From NCBI GenBank assembly GCA_937923945.1, contig CALDWC010000022.1:1-16088 (forward strand): 16,088 nucleotides of DNA. The letters are read 5' to 3'. The position numbers and the translations under genes are program-made. The notes under the pieces were generated by a model that was given only the letters and a program-made list of their open reading frames with translations, was not told the origin of the DNA and made no database searches. Every line of letters begins with the position of its first letter. Position 1 is the first letter of the stretch. This document shows, in pieces, positions 6,840 to 13,212 of this stretch. This DNA comes from an uncultured Treponema sp. Lineage in GTDB: Bacteria > Spirochaetota > Spirochaetia > Treponematales > Treponemataceae.

Positions 6840-7499
6840 ATGGAAATTTGCAGACTGGAAAGTATCAGTAAAAGTTTTAACATGGGAGAAAAAATTACTC
6901 CGCTGGTAGATATCGATTTGAAAGTAAATGCCGGTGATTTTATAACGATTGAAGGTAATTCCGGTACAGGCAAAAGTACGCTTTTGTATTTGATGGGAAC
7001 GCTGTTAAAACCGGATAACGGAAAATATTTAATAGAGGGAAAAGATCCTTATTCCTTGAACGATACTCAGGTGTCAAAGCTACGAGCGGAAAAAATCGGA
7101 TTTTTATTTCAAGAAACAAATTTGATACAAGCGTTATCGGTCAAGCAAAATATAGAATTTGTCGGTAAAGCGCAAAACAGAGCGGAAAGTGAAATCGACG
7201 CGCTGCTTGCCGAATTCGGTCTCAGCGATCGAAAAAACTTTTTGCCGTTTCAACTTTCCGGCGGACAACGGCGAAGAGCAGGAGCTGTCAGAAGCTTGAT
7301 CCACAAACCGCTTTTGATACTCGCCGATGAACCGATGAACGACTTAGACAAACATTGGTCGGAAGTTATGATTACACAACTAAAAAAACAAACGGAACGA
7401 GGCGCAGCGGTGGTTATGGTTTCTCACCATGATCTACGTACATATGCCACGGTCAGATACCGCCTTAGAGATGGACGGCTTGAAGAACTTACAGAATAA
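6840..7499 (+). CDS. ABC transporter ATP-binding protein (LolD/MacB type)
   Basis: A 219-residue ATPase paired with the FtsX-like permease just upstream (3-bp gap, AAGGAAA before the start). Motifs: Walker A GNSGTGKST (39-47), Q-loop Gln91 in FLFQETNLI, signature LSGGQRRRAG (139-148), Walker B LLILADEPMNDLD (158-170), and a SHHD H-loop (His196) in place of the usual THD. The size is right for LolD/MacB-type ATPases, though the signature with three arginines and MNDLD in place of the usual TGxLD are less common. No periplasmic adaptor or outer-membrane factor is encoded here, so a MacAB-TolC pump is unlikely. Confidence 0.9.
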   Translation: MEICRLESISKSFNMGEKITPLVDIDLKVNAGDFITIEGNSGTGKSTLLYLMGTLLKPDNGKYLIEGKDPYSLNDTQVSKLRAEKIGFLFQETNLIQALSVKQNIEFVGKAQNRAESEIDALLAEFGLSDRKNFLPFQLSGGQRRRAGAVRSLIHKPLLILADEPMNDLDKHWSEVMITQLKKQTERGAAVVMVSHHDLRTYATVRYRLRDGRLEELTE

Positions 7500-7526
7500 G
7501 TTTGCCCGCATACGATTTATACAAGC

Positions 7527-7664
7527 AAGCAGTATAAAGAGTCTCTTTTAAGCACTATAAAGTGCCTCTCTTAAGTACTATAAAGTGCCTCTGTTAAGCG
7601 CTATAAAGTGGCTCTCGTAAGCACTATACAGTGTCTCTCTTAAGTAGTGCATCGTGCTTCGAAT
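7527..7664 (+). repeat. 23-bp tandem repeat, about six imperfect units
   Basis: Units begin at 7527, 7550, 7573, 7596, 7619 and 7642, all exactly 23 bp; the first and last are the most diverged. Most units start AAG, then contain a small inverted repeat of the form GCACT-ATAA-AGTGC, then CTCTCTT or similar. Several substitutions in units 3-5 turn a Watson-Crick pair into a G-T pair. The array lies between the ATPase stop and the promoter-bearing repeat upstream of the NUDIX gene. It has no spacers and is not a CRISPR. A run of protein-binding sites or short hairpins is possible. Confidence 0.85.
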
Positions 7665-7668
7665 ACGT

Positions 7669-7771
7669 GCTGCATTCACGTCAGATTATTCCGTTGAAGT
7701 TTTTTATCGCTTCGGATATAATAGCCCCATACTACTGGAAACACTGATTAATTCTCGATTAATCAGTGCAT
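7669..7771 (+). repeat. Dispersed promoter-bearing repeat, copy 2
   Basis: Second copy of the element at 1-103, with three substitutions. Here the hairpin is perfect: CACTGATTAAT (7742-7752), loop TCTCG, ATTAATCAGTG (7758-7768). The element ends 20 bp before the NUDIX start codon and provides that gene with a promoter and a structured leader. Confidence 0.92.
7694..7722 (+). promoter_or_regulatory. Repeat-borne promoter driving the NUDIX gene
   Basis: TTGAAG (7694-7699), 17-bp spacer, TATAAT (7717-7722). The start is expected near 7729, giving a leader of about 63 nt that includes the palindrome 7742-7768 and a GGAG ribosome site at 7782-7785. Confidence 0.65.
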
Positions 7772-7780
7772 ACTACTGGA
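7728..7780 (+). repeat. Palindrome flanked by 12-bp direct repeats
   Basis: CATACTACTGGA occurs at 7728-7739 and again at 7769-7780, with a 29-bp palindromic segment between. This looks like a small palindromic insertion with a target duplication, or a slippage product. In repeat copy 1 only the left direct repeat is present. The right copy touches the NUDIX ribosome binding site. Confidence 0.75.
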
Positions 7781-7791
7781 TGGAGCGTTTT

Positions 7792-8373
7792 ATGACTGAT
7801 GATATTTCGTGGAAAGCAATTTCGGAACATACGATTTTTACCACTCGTATTATGAGCGTGTGCGAAAAGCAGTGTCGGTCGCCCGAGAATACCGAACAAC
7901 AGTTTATCACGCTCAAAGCCCGCAACTGGGTAATGATTATTCCTGAAATTGAAATAGATCAGCGCATTTATTTTTTGATGGTAAAACAATGGCGACACGG
8001 CAGCGAATGCTTGTCGGTTGAATTTCCGGGAGGCGTGATTGATCCGGGCGAAACGCCGGAAGAAGCCGCTCGCCGCGAACTCAAAGAAGAAACCGGCTAT
8101 GAAGCCCGGGAACTGCACTATCTGACCGCCTTTTCGCCAAACCCCGCGATTATGGAAAATAAGCAATATGTGTTTACCGCACAATGCGGGACGAAAGCGG
8201 CTTCCGGTTTGCATTTGGACGCGGATGAATTTTTGCATGTCAGCGTCGAACCGCGCGATGAAGTGGTGAAAAGATACGGCACGCCGCCTTATGACCATGC
8301 CCTCCATGCGGCGGGACTTTTTTATTACTTAAAAGCAAAAAATCTTTTCCCCGATACGGAGCTTTTACGCTAG
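7792..8373 (+). CDS. NUDIX hydrolase, probable ADP-ribose pyrophosphatase
   Basis: A 193-residue cytoplasmic hydrolase. The Nudix box spans 81-103 with all key residues: Gly81, Glu87, Arg95-Glu96, Glu99-Glu100 and Gly102 (consensus Gx5Ex7REUxEExGU), which bind the metal and cleave a nucleoside diphosphate linked to another group. The N-terminal part (WKAIS, then IFTTRIMSVCE) and the line FPGGVIDPGE resemble ADP-ribose pyrophosphatases, but the substrate is not certain. The reading frame is open upstream through the dispersed repeat (from a GTG at 7654). I start at 7792 because GGAG lies six bases before it and the promoter lies inside the upstream stretch. The phosphatase gene follows after 58 bp. 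Confidence 0.9.
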   Translation: MTDDISWKAISEHTIFTTRIMSVCEKQCRSPENTEQQFITLKARNWVMIIPEIEIDQRIYFLMVKQWRHGSECLSVEFPGGVIDPGETPEEAARRELKEETGYEARELHYLTAFSPNPAIMENKQYVFTAQCGTKAASGLHLDADEFLHVSVEPRDEVVKRYGTPPYDHALHAAGLFYYLKAKNLFPDTELLR

Positions 8374-8431
8374 TCCTTTGCGTCGTAGGTATTTTTCAAC
8401 GACAGAGTAATACAACGATGGAGAAATGACA

Positions 8432-8998
8432 ATGAAAATAATTTTAGTACGGCACGGTAGAACAATTTCCAATAACGAAAAAACGTTCAGCGAAGAATCG
8501 ACACCGCTTTGTGAGGAAGCATATCAGGAGCTTTTGCTCACCAAAGAAAAGCTCGCCGATTTTCACTTTGAAAAAGTATACGCAAGTCCGCTCCTGCGGG
8601 CGGTGGACACGGCAAAAGTTTTAGGCTTTGAAAACCCGATTTTGGATCCGCGTATGCAAGAGCGTGACTTCGGAGCGTTCAAGGGAAAAACGTACAAGCA
8701 AATCGTTGAAGAAAATCCGCTTGCAACCAAAGACTGGTTTTCCGACTTAAAAGACGGAAAGCCGCCTGCCGGTGAAAGTTCGTTTGAAGTGTTTACCCGC
8801 GTTTCCACATTTTTGGATGATATTGCAAGCACCAAAACCGATACGCTCGTGATCTGTCACTACGGCTCAATCACCATGGCAATGGCGTGGGCGTTAAAAA
8901 ACTTTGATCTTTGGATGTCATTCGCTCCGGAAAACGGCGGCATAAGCGAAATTGAAACGGACGGGGAAAACCGCGTCATTACCAAATTGAATTATTGA
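8432..8998 (+). CDS. Histidine phosphatase (phosphoglycerate mutase family), possible CobC
   Basis: A 188-residue cytoplasmic phosphatase. It has the N-terminal LVRHGRT with catalytic His8, Arg56 in YASPLLRAVDTA, the acidic ERDFG segment (77-81) and the second active-site His143 in ICHYG. PPAGESSFEVFTRV (111-124) recalls the GES segment of alpha-ribazole-5'-phosphate phosphatase (CobC). With cobQ two genes downstream, a role in cobamide lower-ligand assembly is plausible. General sugar-phosphate phosphatases share these motifs, so the CobC call is inference. Start at 8432 is set by GGAG eight bases upstream; the ATG at 8426 is too close to it. The stop codon overlaps the next gene's start (TGATG). 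Confidence 0.88.
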   Translation: MKIILVRHGRTISNNEKTFSEESTPLCEEAYQELLLTKEKLADFHFEKVYASPLLRAVDTAKVLGFENPILDPRMQERDFGAFKGKTYKQIVEENPLATKDWFSDLKDGKPPAGESSFEVFTRVSTFLDDIASTKTDTLVICHYGSITMAMAWALKNFDLWMSFAPENGGISEIETDGENRVITKLNY

Positions 8999-9417
8999 TG
9001 GGCGACGGCATGAGCGATAAAAATAGCGAACCGGCAGGAGCGGAAAACAACGATGAAACGGTAACGCCGGGTATTACACAAACACCGAATGCAATACCGA
9101 TTTTCAGTCTTCGGTTTTTGCGGGCATTTATGCATCTTTTGTTTCGGCTGACGCTTTCGTTTTTTTTCTTTTATGTGCTGGGAAACTATTATACCTTTTT
9201 GGATAAAAACCAGCTGCAAATTTTACGTTCGCTGCAAATTACGGCGGCAGCTTCTGCGGTGGTTTCATTTCTTTTAACGATTTTGCAAATTCTCTTTTTT
9301 GTAAGATATAAAAAGAAACGCTATTTGAAATATACCGTCACGCCGGCGATAGTTTTTTTACTCAGCGTTGTGTGCACGGTTTTTGCGTCGACGATTGTCG
9401 TTCTGTCACGAATGTGA
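8998..9417 (+). CDS. Small membrane protein of unknown function
   Basis: Not recognised. A 139-residue protein with a polar, acidic N-terminus (about 1-38) and three hydrophobic helices (about 44-64, 82-104 and 113-136). A basic stretch, RYKKKRYLKY, sits between helices 2 and 3, suggesting that loop is cytoplasmic. The ATG at 8998 overlaps the phosphatase stop by one base (TGATG), so translation is probably coupled; an ATG at 9010 is an alternative start. It does not resemble CbiB, CobS or other membrane cobamide enzymes, which are larger. Its place between a CobC-like phosphatase and cobQ is the only hint to function. Confidence 0.7.
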   Translation: MGDGMSDKNSEPAGAENNDETVTPGITQTPNAIPIFSLRFLRAFMHLLFRLTLSFFFFYVLGNYYTFLDKNQLQILRSLQITAAASAVVSFLLTILQILFFVRYKKKRYLKYTVTPAIVFLLSVVCTVFASTIVVLSRM

Positions 9418-9467
9418 TATATAAAAGACAGCGCAACAAAAAAGGTGAGATATTAGAGAAGATAAAT

Positions 9468-10952
9468 ATGAAAAAAGCAAAAGCAATTATGATTTTAGGA
9501 ACGATGAGCAATGTCGGAAAAAGCATTGTTACCACCGGACTTTGTCGTATTTTAACGCAAGACGGTTTTTCGGTCGCTCCTTTTAAAAGTCAAAATATGT
9601 CATCCAATGCGTTTGTTACGCGAGACGGTTTACAAATGAGCCAAGCCCAAGTCGTTCAAGCGGAAGCCTGCGGAAAAGAGCCTTCCGTGCTGATGAATCC
9701 CATTATGCTCAAGCCGGCTTCTCATTCCGCGTCGCAGGTGATTGTGCGGGGAAAAAATTACGGAGAGTACAGCGCCCGCACATATTATCAAACTAAAAAA
9801 AACTTGCGTGAAAGCGTAGTAAGTGCGTTTGAAACCTTGCAAGCGGATAACGATGTCATTGTCATTGAGGGAGCGGGAAGTCCTGCCGAGCTAAACTTGA
9901 ATGCGGACGATTTTGTCAATCTCGGGATGGCAAAAATTGCACACGCGCCCTGCCTGTTGGTCGGCAATATTGATCTCGGCGGGGTATTTGCACAACTGTA
10001 CGGAACGATAAAACTTTTACCGGAACCGGAACAAGCTATGATTAAAGGACTTATCGTAAATAAATTTCGCGGCGATAAAACGCTTTTTGCAGACGGGATC
10101 AGGCTTTTAGAAAAAATCACCGGTAAAGACGTACTCGGCGTTTTACCTTTTATGAAATTACACATTGACGACGAAGATAGTTTAGCCGAAAAATTTTCAA
10201 TAAAAGAAAGTGCGTTGGTCACCATTGCCGTTATCAAATTGCCGCATCTTGCAAACTTTACCGATTTTACGATTTTAGAGCAAACGGAACAGGTCGCTGT
10301 TCGCTATGTCGGCTCCGCCGATGAAATCGAGTCTCCCGATGTGCTGATTATTCCCGACACAAAAAACCCGATAGAAGATATGCGCTGGCTCGCAGAAAAC
10401 GGCTTTGATAAAAAAATTTCCCTGCATGCGGAATCGCAAAAGCTGCTTTTCGGAATCGGCGGTGGCTATGCAATACTCGGTGAAACGTTAAAGGACAATT
10501 TCGATAGCACGGAAATCAAAGGCTTACAGCTCCTTCCGGTTACCGCGTGTTATTCCGGCGAAGAAGCTCCGCGAAACGTTTCCGGTACGGTTTCGTCAAG
10601 CGCCGGAAATATTTTTGCCGGTGCCGAAGTATCCGGTTTTGTACTCCAAAGCGCTGACGCCGTGCAGCGCAAAACCGGCGAAGCATTTATCCGCGGCAGT
10701 GCCGACGCAAGCGATTTTGCCGACGGCTCTTCATCGGGGCGTGTATTCGGGACAAATCTCCACGAATTTTTTGACAACGAACAAATACGGGAAAGGCTTT
10801 TTTCGTTTTTAGCAAAACAAAAAAACTGCACGCAAAATTTATTTAGGGTTTTAAATCGAAAAGCGGAAAAAGAAAAGGCATACGATGCACTCGCCGCTTC
10901 AATGCGGGAAAACCTCGATATCGTCGCAATCAAAAAAATTATCGGTATATAA
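9468..10952 (+). CDS. cobQ: Cobyric acid synthase CobQ/CbiP with altered glutaminase site
   Basis: A 494-residue protein of normal CobQ length. CobQ amidates four side chains of adenosylcobyrinate a,c-diamide, using ATP and glutamine, to make adenosylcobyrate. The N-terminal dethiobiotin-synthetase-like domain is intact: GTMSNVGKS (11-19), then VAPFKSQNMSSNAFVT and NPIMLKP in the expected places, and IEGAGSP. In the C-terminal class I glutaminase domain the usual GICGGYQMLG reads GIGGGYAILG, so Gly331 (GGC, 10458-10460) replaces the catalytic Cys. The region that is normally PGSKNT reads PDTKNP. The distal His survives as His432 in LHEFFDN. The ATP half may therefore use free ammonia. Start: MKKAK after AGAGAAG; the upstream in-frame extension overlaps the preceding gene. 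Its 3' end overlaps the convergent zinc-ribbon gene by 14 bp. Confidence 0.9.
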   Translation: MKKAKAIMILGTMSNVGKSIVTTGLCRILTQDGFSVAPFKSQNMSSNAFVTRDGLQMSQAQVVQAEACGKEPSVLMNPIMLKPASHSASQVIVRGKNYGEYSARTYYQTKKNLRESVVSAFETLQADNDVIVIEGAGSPAELNLNADDFVNLGMAKIAHAPCLLVGNIDLGGVFAQLYGTIKLLPEPEQAMIKGLIVNKFRGDKTLFADGIRLLEKITGKDVLGVLPFMKLHIDDEDSLAEKFSIKESALVTIAVIKLPHLANFTDFTILEQTEQVAVRYVGSADEIESPDVLIIPDTKNPIEDMRWLAENGFDKKISLHAESQKLLFGIGGGYAILGETLKDNFDSTEIKGLQLLPVTACYSGEEAPRNVSGTVSSSAGNIFAGAEVSGFVLQSADAVQRKTGEAFIRGSADASDFADGSSSGRVFGTNLHEFFDNEQIRERLFSFLAKQKNCTQNLFRVLNRKAEKEKAYDALAASMRENLDIVAIKKIIGI

Positions 10953-11274
10953 AAAAGCCAAGGACAATAACGCCGGCACAAAGAAGTCCAACCAGGGCAT
11001 ACACCCAAGCCGGCAGCTTTTCACTGTCCGCTGTTTTTGCACCGCTTTGACACGGGGGCGGAGACTCGGACGGAACGGCGGAATTCGCTCCCTGCTTAAA
11101 AGCATATCCGCAATTCGGGCAGCCGGCGACAAAGCTCCGTTCATTTCCGACAAAGCCGCAAACCGGACAGCGGACATTGACAAAAAAACTACCGCAATAC
11201 GGACATACTTTGGTACTGCGCTTTACTTCGTTTCCGCAATGTTCACAAAAAAATTTCGGCGGCTTTGTATTCAT
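10939..11274 (-). CDS. Zinc-ribbon protein with C-terminal membrane anchor
   Basis: A 111-residue protein. Four CxxC pairs (10-13, 24-27, 36-39, 52-55) form two treble-clef or rubredoxin-like zinc ribbons. A low-complexity linker (about 61-86) follows, and then a single C-terminal helix (89-110) that would anchor it with the ribbons in the cytoplasm. Function is unknown; such tail-anchored zinc-ribbon proteins are widespread. Its ATG overlaps the stop of the FmdB-like gene by one base (TGATG), so the two form an operon. Its last 14 bp overlap the end of cobQ on the other strand. Confidence 0.8.
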   Translation of the reverse strand: MNTKPPKFFCEHCGNEVKRSTKVCPYCGSFFVNVRCPVCGFVGNERSFVAGCPNCGYAFKQGANSAVPSESPPPCQSGAKTADSEKLPAWVYALVGLLCAGVIVLGFFIYR

Positions 11275-11534
11275 CAGCTTTTACAACCGCTACATCCGCT
11301 GCACGATTTTCCCGAACAGCCGCTTGTACCGGTGCTGCTTGCGGTGGTACCGTTTGCTTTTTGGCTGTCGTTGATATAAAATCCACTTCCTTTAAACGCG
11401 ACGCCGAATCCTGCAATAACTCGATGGATCGCAGATCCGCATTGCGGACAGACGCTCAGCGGCGCATCCGACATTTTTTGAACCGCATCAAATTGATGAC
11501 CGCAGGTTTCACATTCGTATTCGTAAGTAGGCAT
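11274..11534 (-). CDS. FmdB family zinc-ribbon protein
   Basis: An 86-residue protein that starts MPTYEYEC, the hallmark of the FmdB family. Zinc ligands are Cys8, Cys11, Cys29 and Cys32, followed by the conserved HRVIAGFG segment. The family name comes from a proposed regulator of formamidase in methylotrophs, but its general role is not settled. The Gly/Ser/Cys-rich tail (SGCSGKSCSGCSGC) adds four cysteines in a flexible end, a type of tail seen in some family members. First gene of a two-gene operon, with a putative promoter at 11560-11589. Confidence 0.9.
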   Translation of the reverse strand: MPTYEYECETCGHQFDAVQKMSDAPLSVCPQCGSAIHRVIAGFGVAFKGSGFYINDSQKANGTTASSTGTSGCSGKSCSGCSGCKS

Positions 11535-11559
11535 ACACTATTCTCGTTTCTCTATTGTA

Positions 11560-11589
11560 ATTATCTTTTGGTTGTTAAACAATTTTCAA
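11560..11589 (-). promoter_or_regulatory. Putative promoter of the zinc-ribbon operon
   Basis: Minus strand: TTGAAA (11589-11584), 18-bp spacer, GATAAT (11565-11560). The spacer contains the short palindrome TTGTT-A-AACAA (11572-11582). The leader to 11534 would be about 18 nt. Confidence 0.5.
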
Positions 11590-11780
11590 CTGCTTTGGTT
11601 TCAAAATACTAAAACAAGGTAAAAGAATCAAGGATTTTTTTCATGCCGTTGAATATTGTGCAGACATTGTAACTCGTACCCATACACAATAAGCTATTGT
11701 TTTTAACATGAAAAATTCATCAATATAAATTATCCGCCAGTCAAAGTTTTCGAGTATTTGTATAACCGGTACTTCATACC
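11590..11780. other. Spacer between zinc-ribbon operon and trkA
   Basis: No gene is seen. The only structure is a small AT-rich hairpin, ACAATA-AGC-TATTGT (11686-11700), followed by a T run. It could be a weak terminator on the plus strand, but no plus-strand gene lies upstream to need it. Confidence 0.4.
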
Positions 11781-11809
11781 TTGCGGGAAAAACACTTATA
11801 TGCTATACT
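11781..11809 (+). promoter_or_regulatory. trkA promoter immediately before the start codon
   Basis: TTGCGG (11781-11786), 17-bp spacer, TATACT (11804-11809). The trkA ATG at 11818 is only 8 bases after the -10 box, so transcription should start at or next to the start codon. No Shine-Dalgarno precedes this ATG. Confidence 0.6.
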
Positions 11810-11817
11810 CGCTAGAT

Positions 11818-13212
11818 ATGAATGCAGTGATTGTGGGAGCCGGGGTTACCGGAATGACATTGGCAAAAAGTTTAATCGAAAAAGGAAACAATGTCATTTT
11901 AATTGAGCAGGATGAAGAAACGGCTCGCCATGCGGCAAACCGCTTGGATTGTATGGTCATCAATGATCGGGGAAACAAAATCAGTGTACTTTTTGATGCC
12001 GGCATTGAACGGGCTGATGTGTTAATTGTCGTTACGGAATCCGATGAAGTAAACTTAATCACGTGCGGAATCGTCGAAAGTTTAAGCCCCGATATTTTAA
12101 AAATTGCTCGGGTACGAAATCCCGACTATTTGGAAACTTTTCAAAATCCCGAACAAAAACTCTTGGGCGTTGACAAAATCGTTTTTCCCGATGAAGTTGC
12201 AACAACTGCAATTTTTCGAGCGATTGAATACGGAGCGGTCAGTGATGTGATGACGCTTGAACACTCCGACTACGAAATTGTTCGTTTTTCCATCAATAAA
12301 AAAAGTATTCTGAATGGCGTAAAGGTTTGTGAAATCCAGCACTATATTTCATGTAAATTTGTTGTTGTATCAATTGAAGAAGATAATGAAAATATTATCC
12401 CGTCGGGTAATACCGTTTTAAAACCGAATGCGAAAATTTCAATTTTACTGGAACCGAAAAGTATACGATCATTTTATAAACTTGCCGGACTGAAAATGAC
12501 ACCTTTAAAAAAAATCGCTGTTGTCGGTATGGGACGAATCGGAATGATGATTGTCCAAAACCTTTTTCAGCAGGAAAAAATAAACTTTTTTGAAAAACTG
12601 TTTCACCGTACCTCAAATCGCAATATTATCATCGTTGAAAAAGATGAAGCGGTTGCAAAAAAAGCCGCAGAAAAATTTCCCCGCGCTTTGGTGTACAACG
12701 CCGATATTATGAATGAAGGCTTTATCGAAGAAACGGCACTGAATGAATGCGATCTCGTTATCACCGTTACGCAAAACTATGAACTGAATATGGTTGCTTC
12801 GACACTTTTGAAAAACCTCGGCGTTGATAAAACGATCACGCTCGTGCAAAGTCCCATGATGGAATCGATTGCCGATAAAATCGGAATTGATGTGGTTGTT
12901 TCATACAAGGGCGCCGTCGTCGATGCAATCCTCAGTCATATCAGCGGCAAAAATGTTACCGCCGTTCATACGATAGGAACGGGAACGCTTGAAATACTGG
13001 AGATTACGATATCGCAAACTTCACCGGTTCTTTCCAAGCCGATAAAAGATTTTTCCGAACACGGTGTGTTTTTATTGATGATGATTGAGCGAAATGCACA
13101 GTCCGTTTTGCCGAACGGTACAACCGAGTTGGAAGTCGGTGATCGTGTGGTCGTGATTTGTCGGTCTTCCGAAAGTCGTCGTGTCAGTAAAATGATGAGC
13201 GGTGAACAATGA
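11818..13212 (+). CDS. trkA: Trk potassium uptake regulatory subunit TrkA
   Basis: A 464-residue cytoplasmic gating protein with two RCK modules, as in full-length TrkA. The first nucleotide-binding fold opens with VIVGAGVTGM (4-13) and has ADVLIVVTESDEVN further on. The second opens with VVGMGRIGMMIV and has CDLVITVTQNYELN. Each is followed by a RCK_C (TrkA_C) domain; the second ends in ELEVGDRVVVICRSSES. It binds NAD(H) or ATP/ADP and controls TrkH. The start is set at MNAVIVGAG because the family begins there; an in-frame ATG at 11800 would add six residues but lies over the -10 region. The gene overlaps trkH by four bases (ATGA). Confidence 0.95.
   Translation: MNAVIVGAGVTGMTLAKSLIEKGNNVILIEQDEETARHAANRLDCMVINDRGNKISVLFDAGIERADVLIVVTESDEVNLITCGIVESLSPDILKIARVRNPDYLETFQNPEQKLLGVDKIVFPDEVATTAIFRAIEYGAVSDVMTLEHSDYEIVRFSINKKSILNGVKVCEIQHYISCKFVVVSIEEDNENIIPSGNTVLKPNAKISILLEPKSIRSFYKLAGLKMTPLKKIAVVGMGRIGMMIVQNLFQQEKINFFEKLFHRTSNRNIIIVEKDEAVAKKAAEKFPRALVYNADIMNEGFIEETALNECDLVITVTQNYELNMVASTLLKNLGVDKTITLVQSPMMESIADKIGIDVVVSYKGAVVDAILSHISGKNVTAVHTIGTGTLEILEITISQTSPVLSKPIKDFSEHGVFLLMMIERNAQSVLPNGTTELEVGDRVVVICRSSESRRVSKMMSGEQ

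Noticed and set aside
6332..6973. 213-codon minus-strand open frame
   Set aside because: It lies inside the FtsX and ATPase genes on the opposite strand and has no recognisable domain; it is a shadow of them.
6840..7499. MacB-type drug efflux ATPase of a MacAB-TolC pump
   Set aside because: No MacA adaptor or TolC gene is present, and the permease resembles the SCC-motif FtsX type instead.
7527..7664. CRISPR array
   Set aside because: Units abut with no unique spacers, are only 23 bp and diverge from each other; no cas genes are present.
7654..7791. 46-residue N-terminal extension of the NUDIX protein from a GTG start
   Set aside because: It is made of the dispersed repeat and includes the promoter and leader hairpin; a good GGAG lies before the ATG at 7792, where homologues begin.
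9372..9467. Upstream start for CobQ
   Set aside because: The extra 32 residues overlap the preceding gene and have no family counterpart; the ATG at 9468 gives a normal CobQ start.
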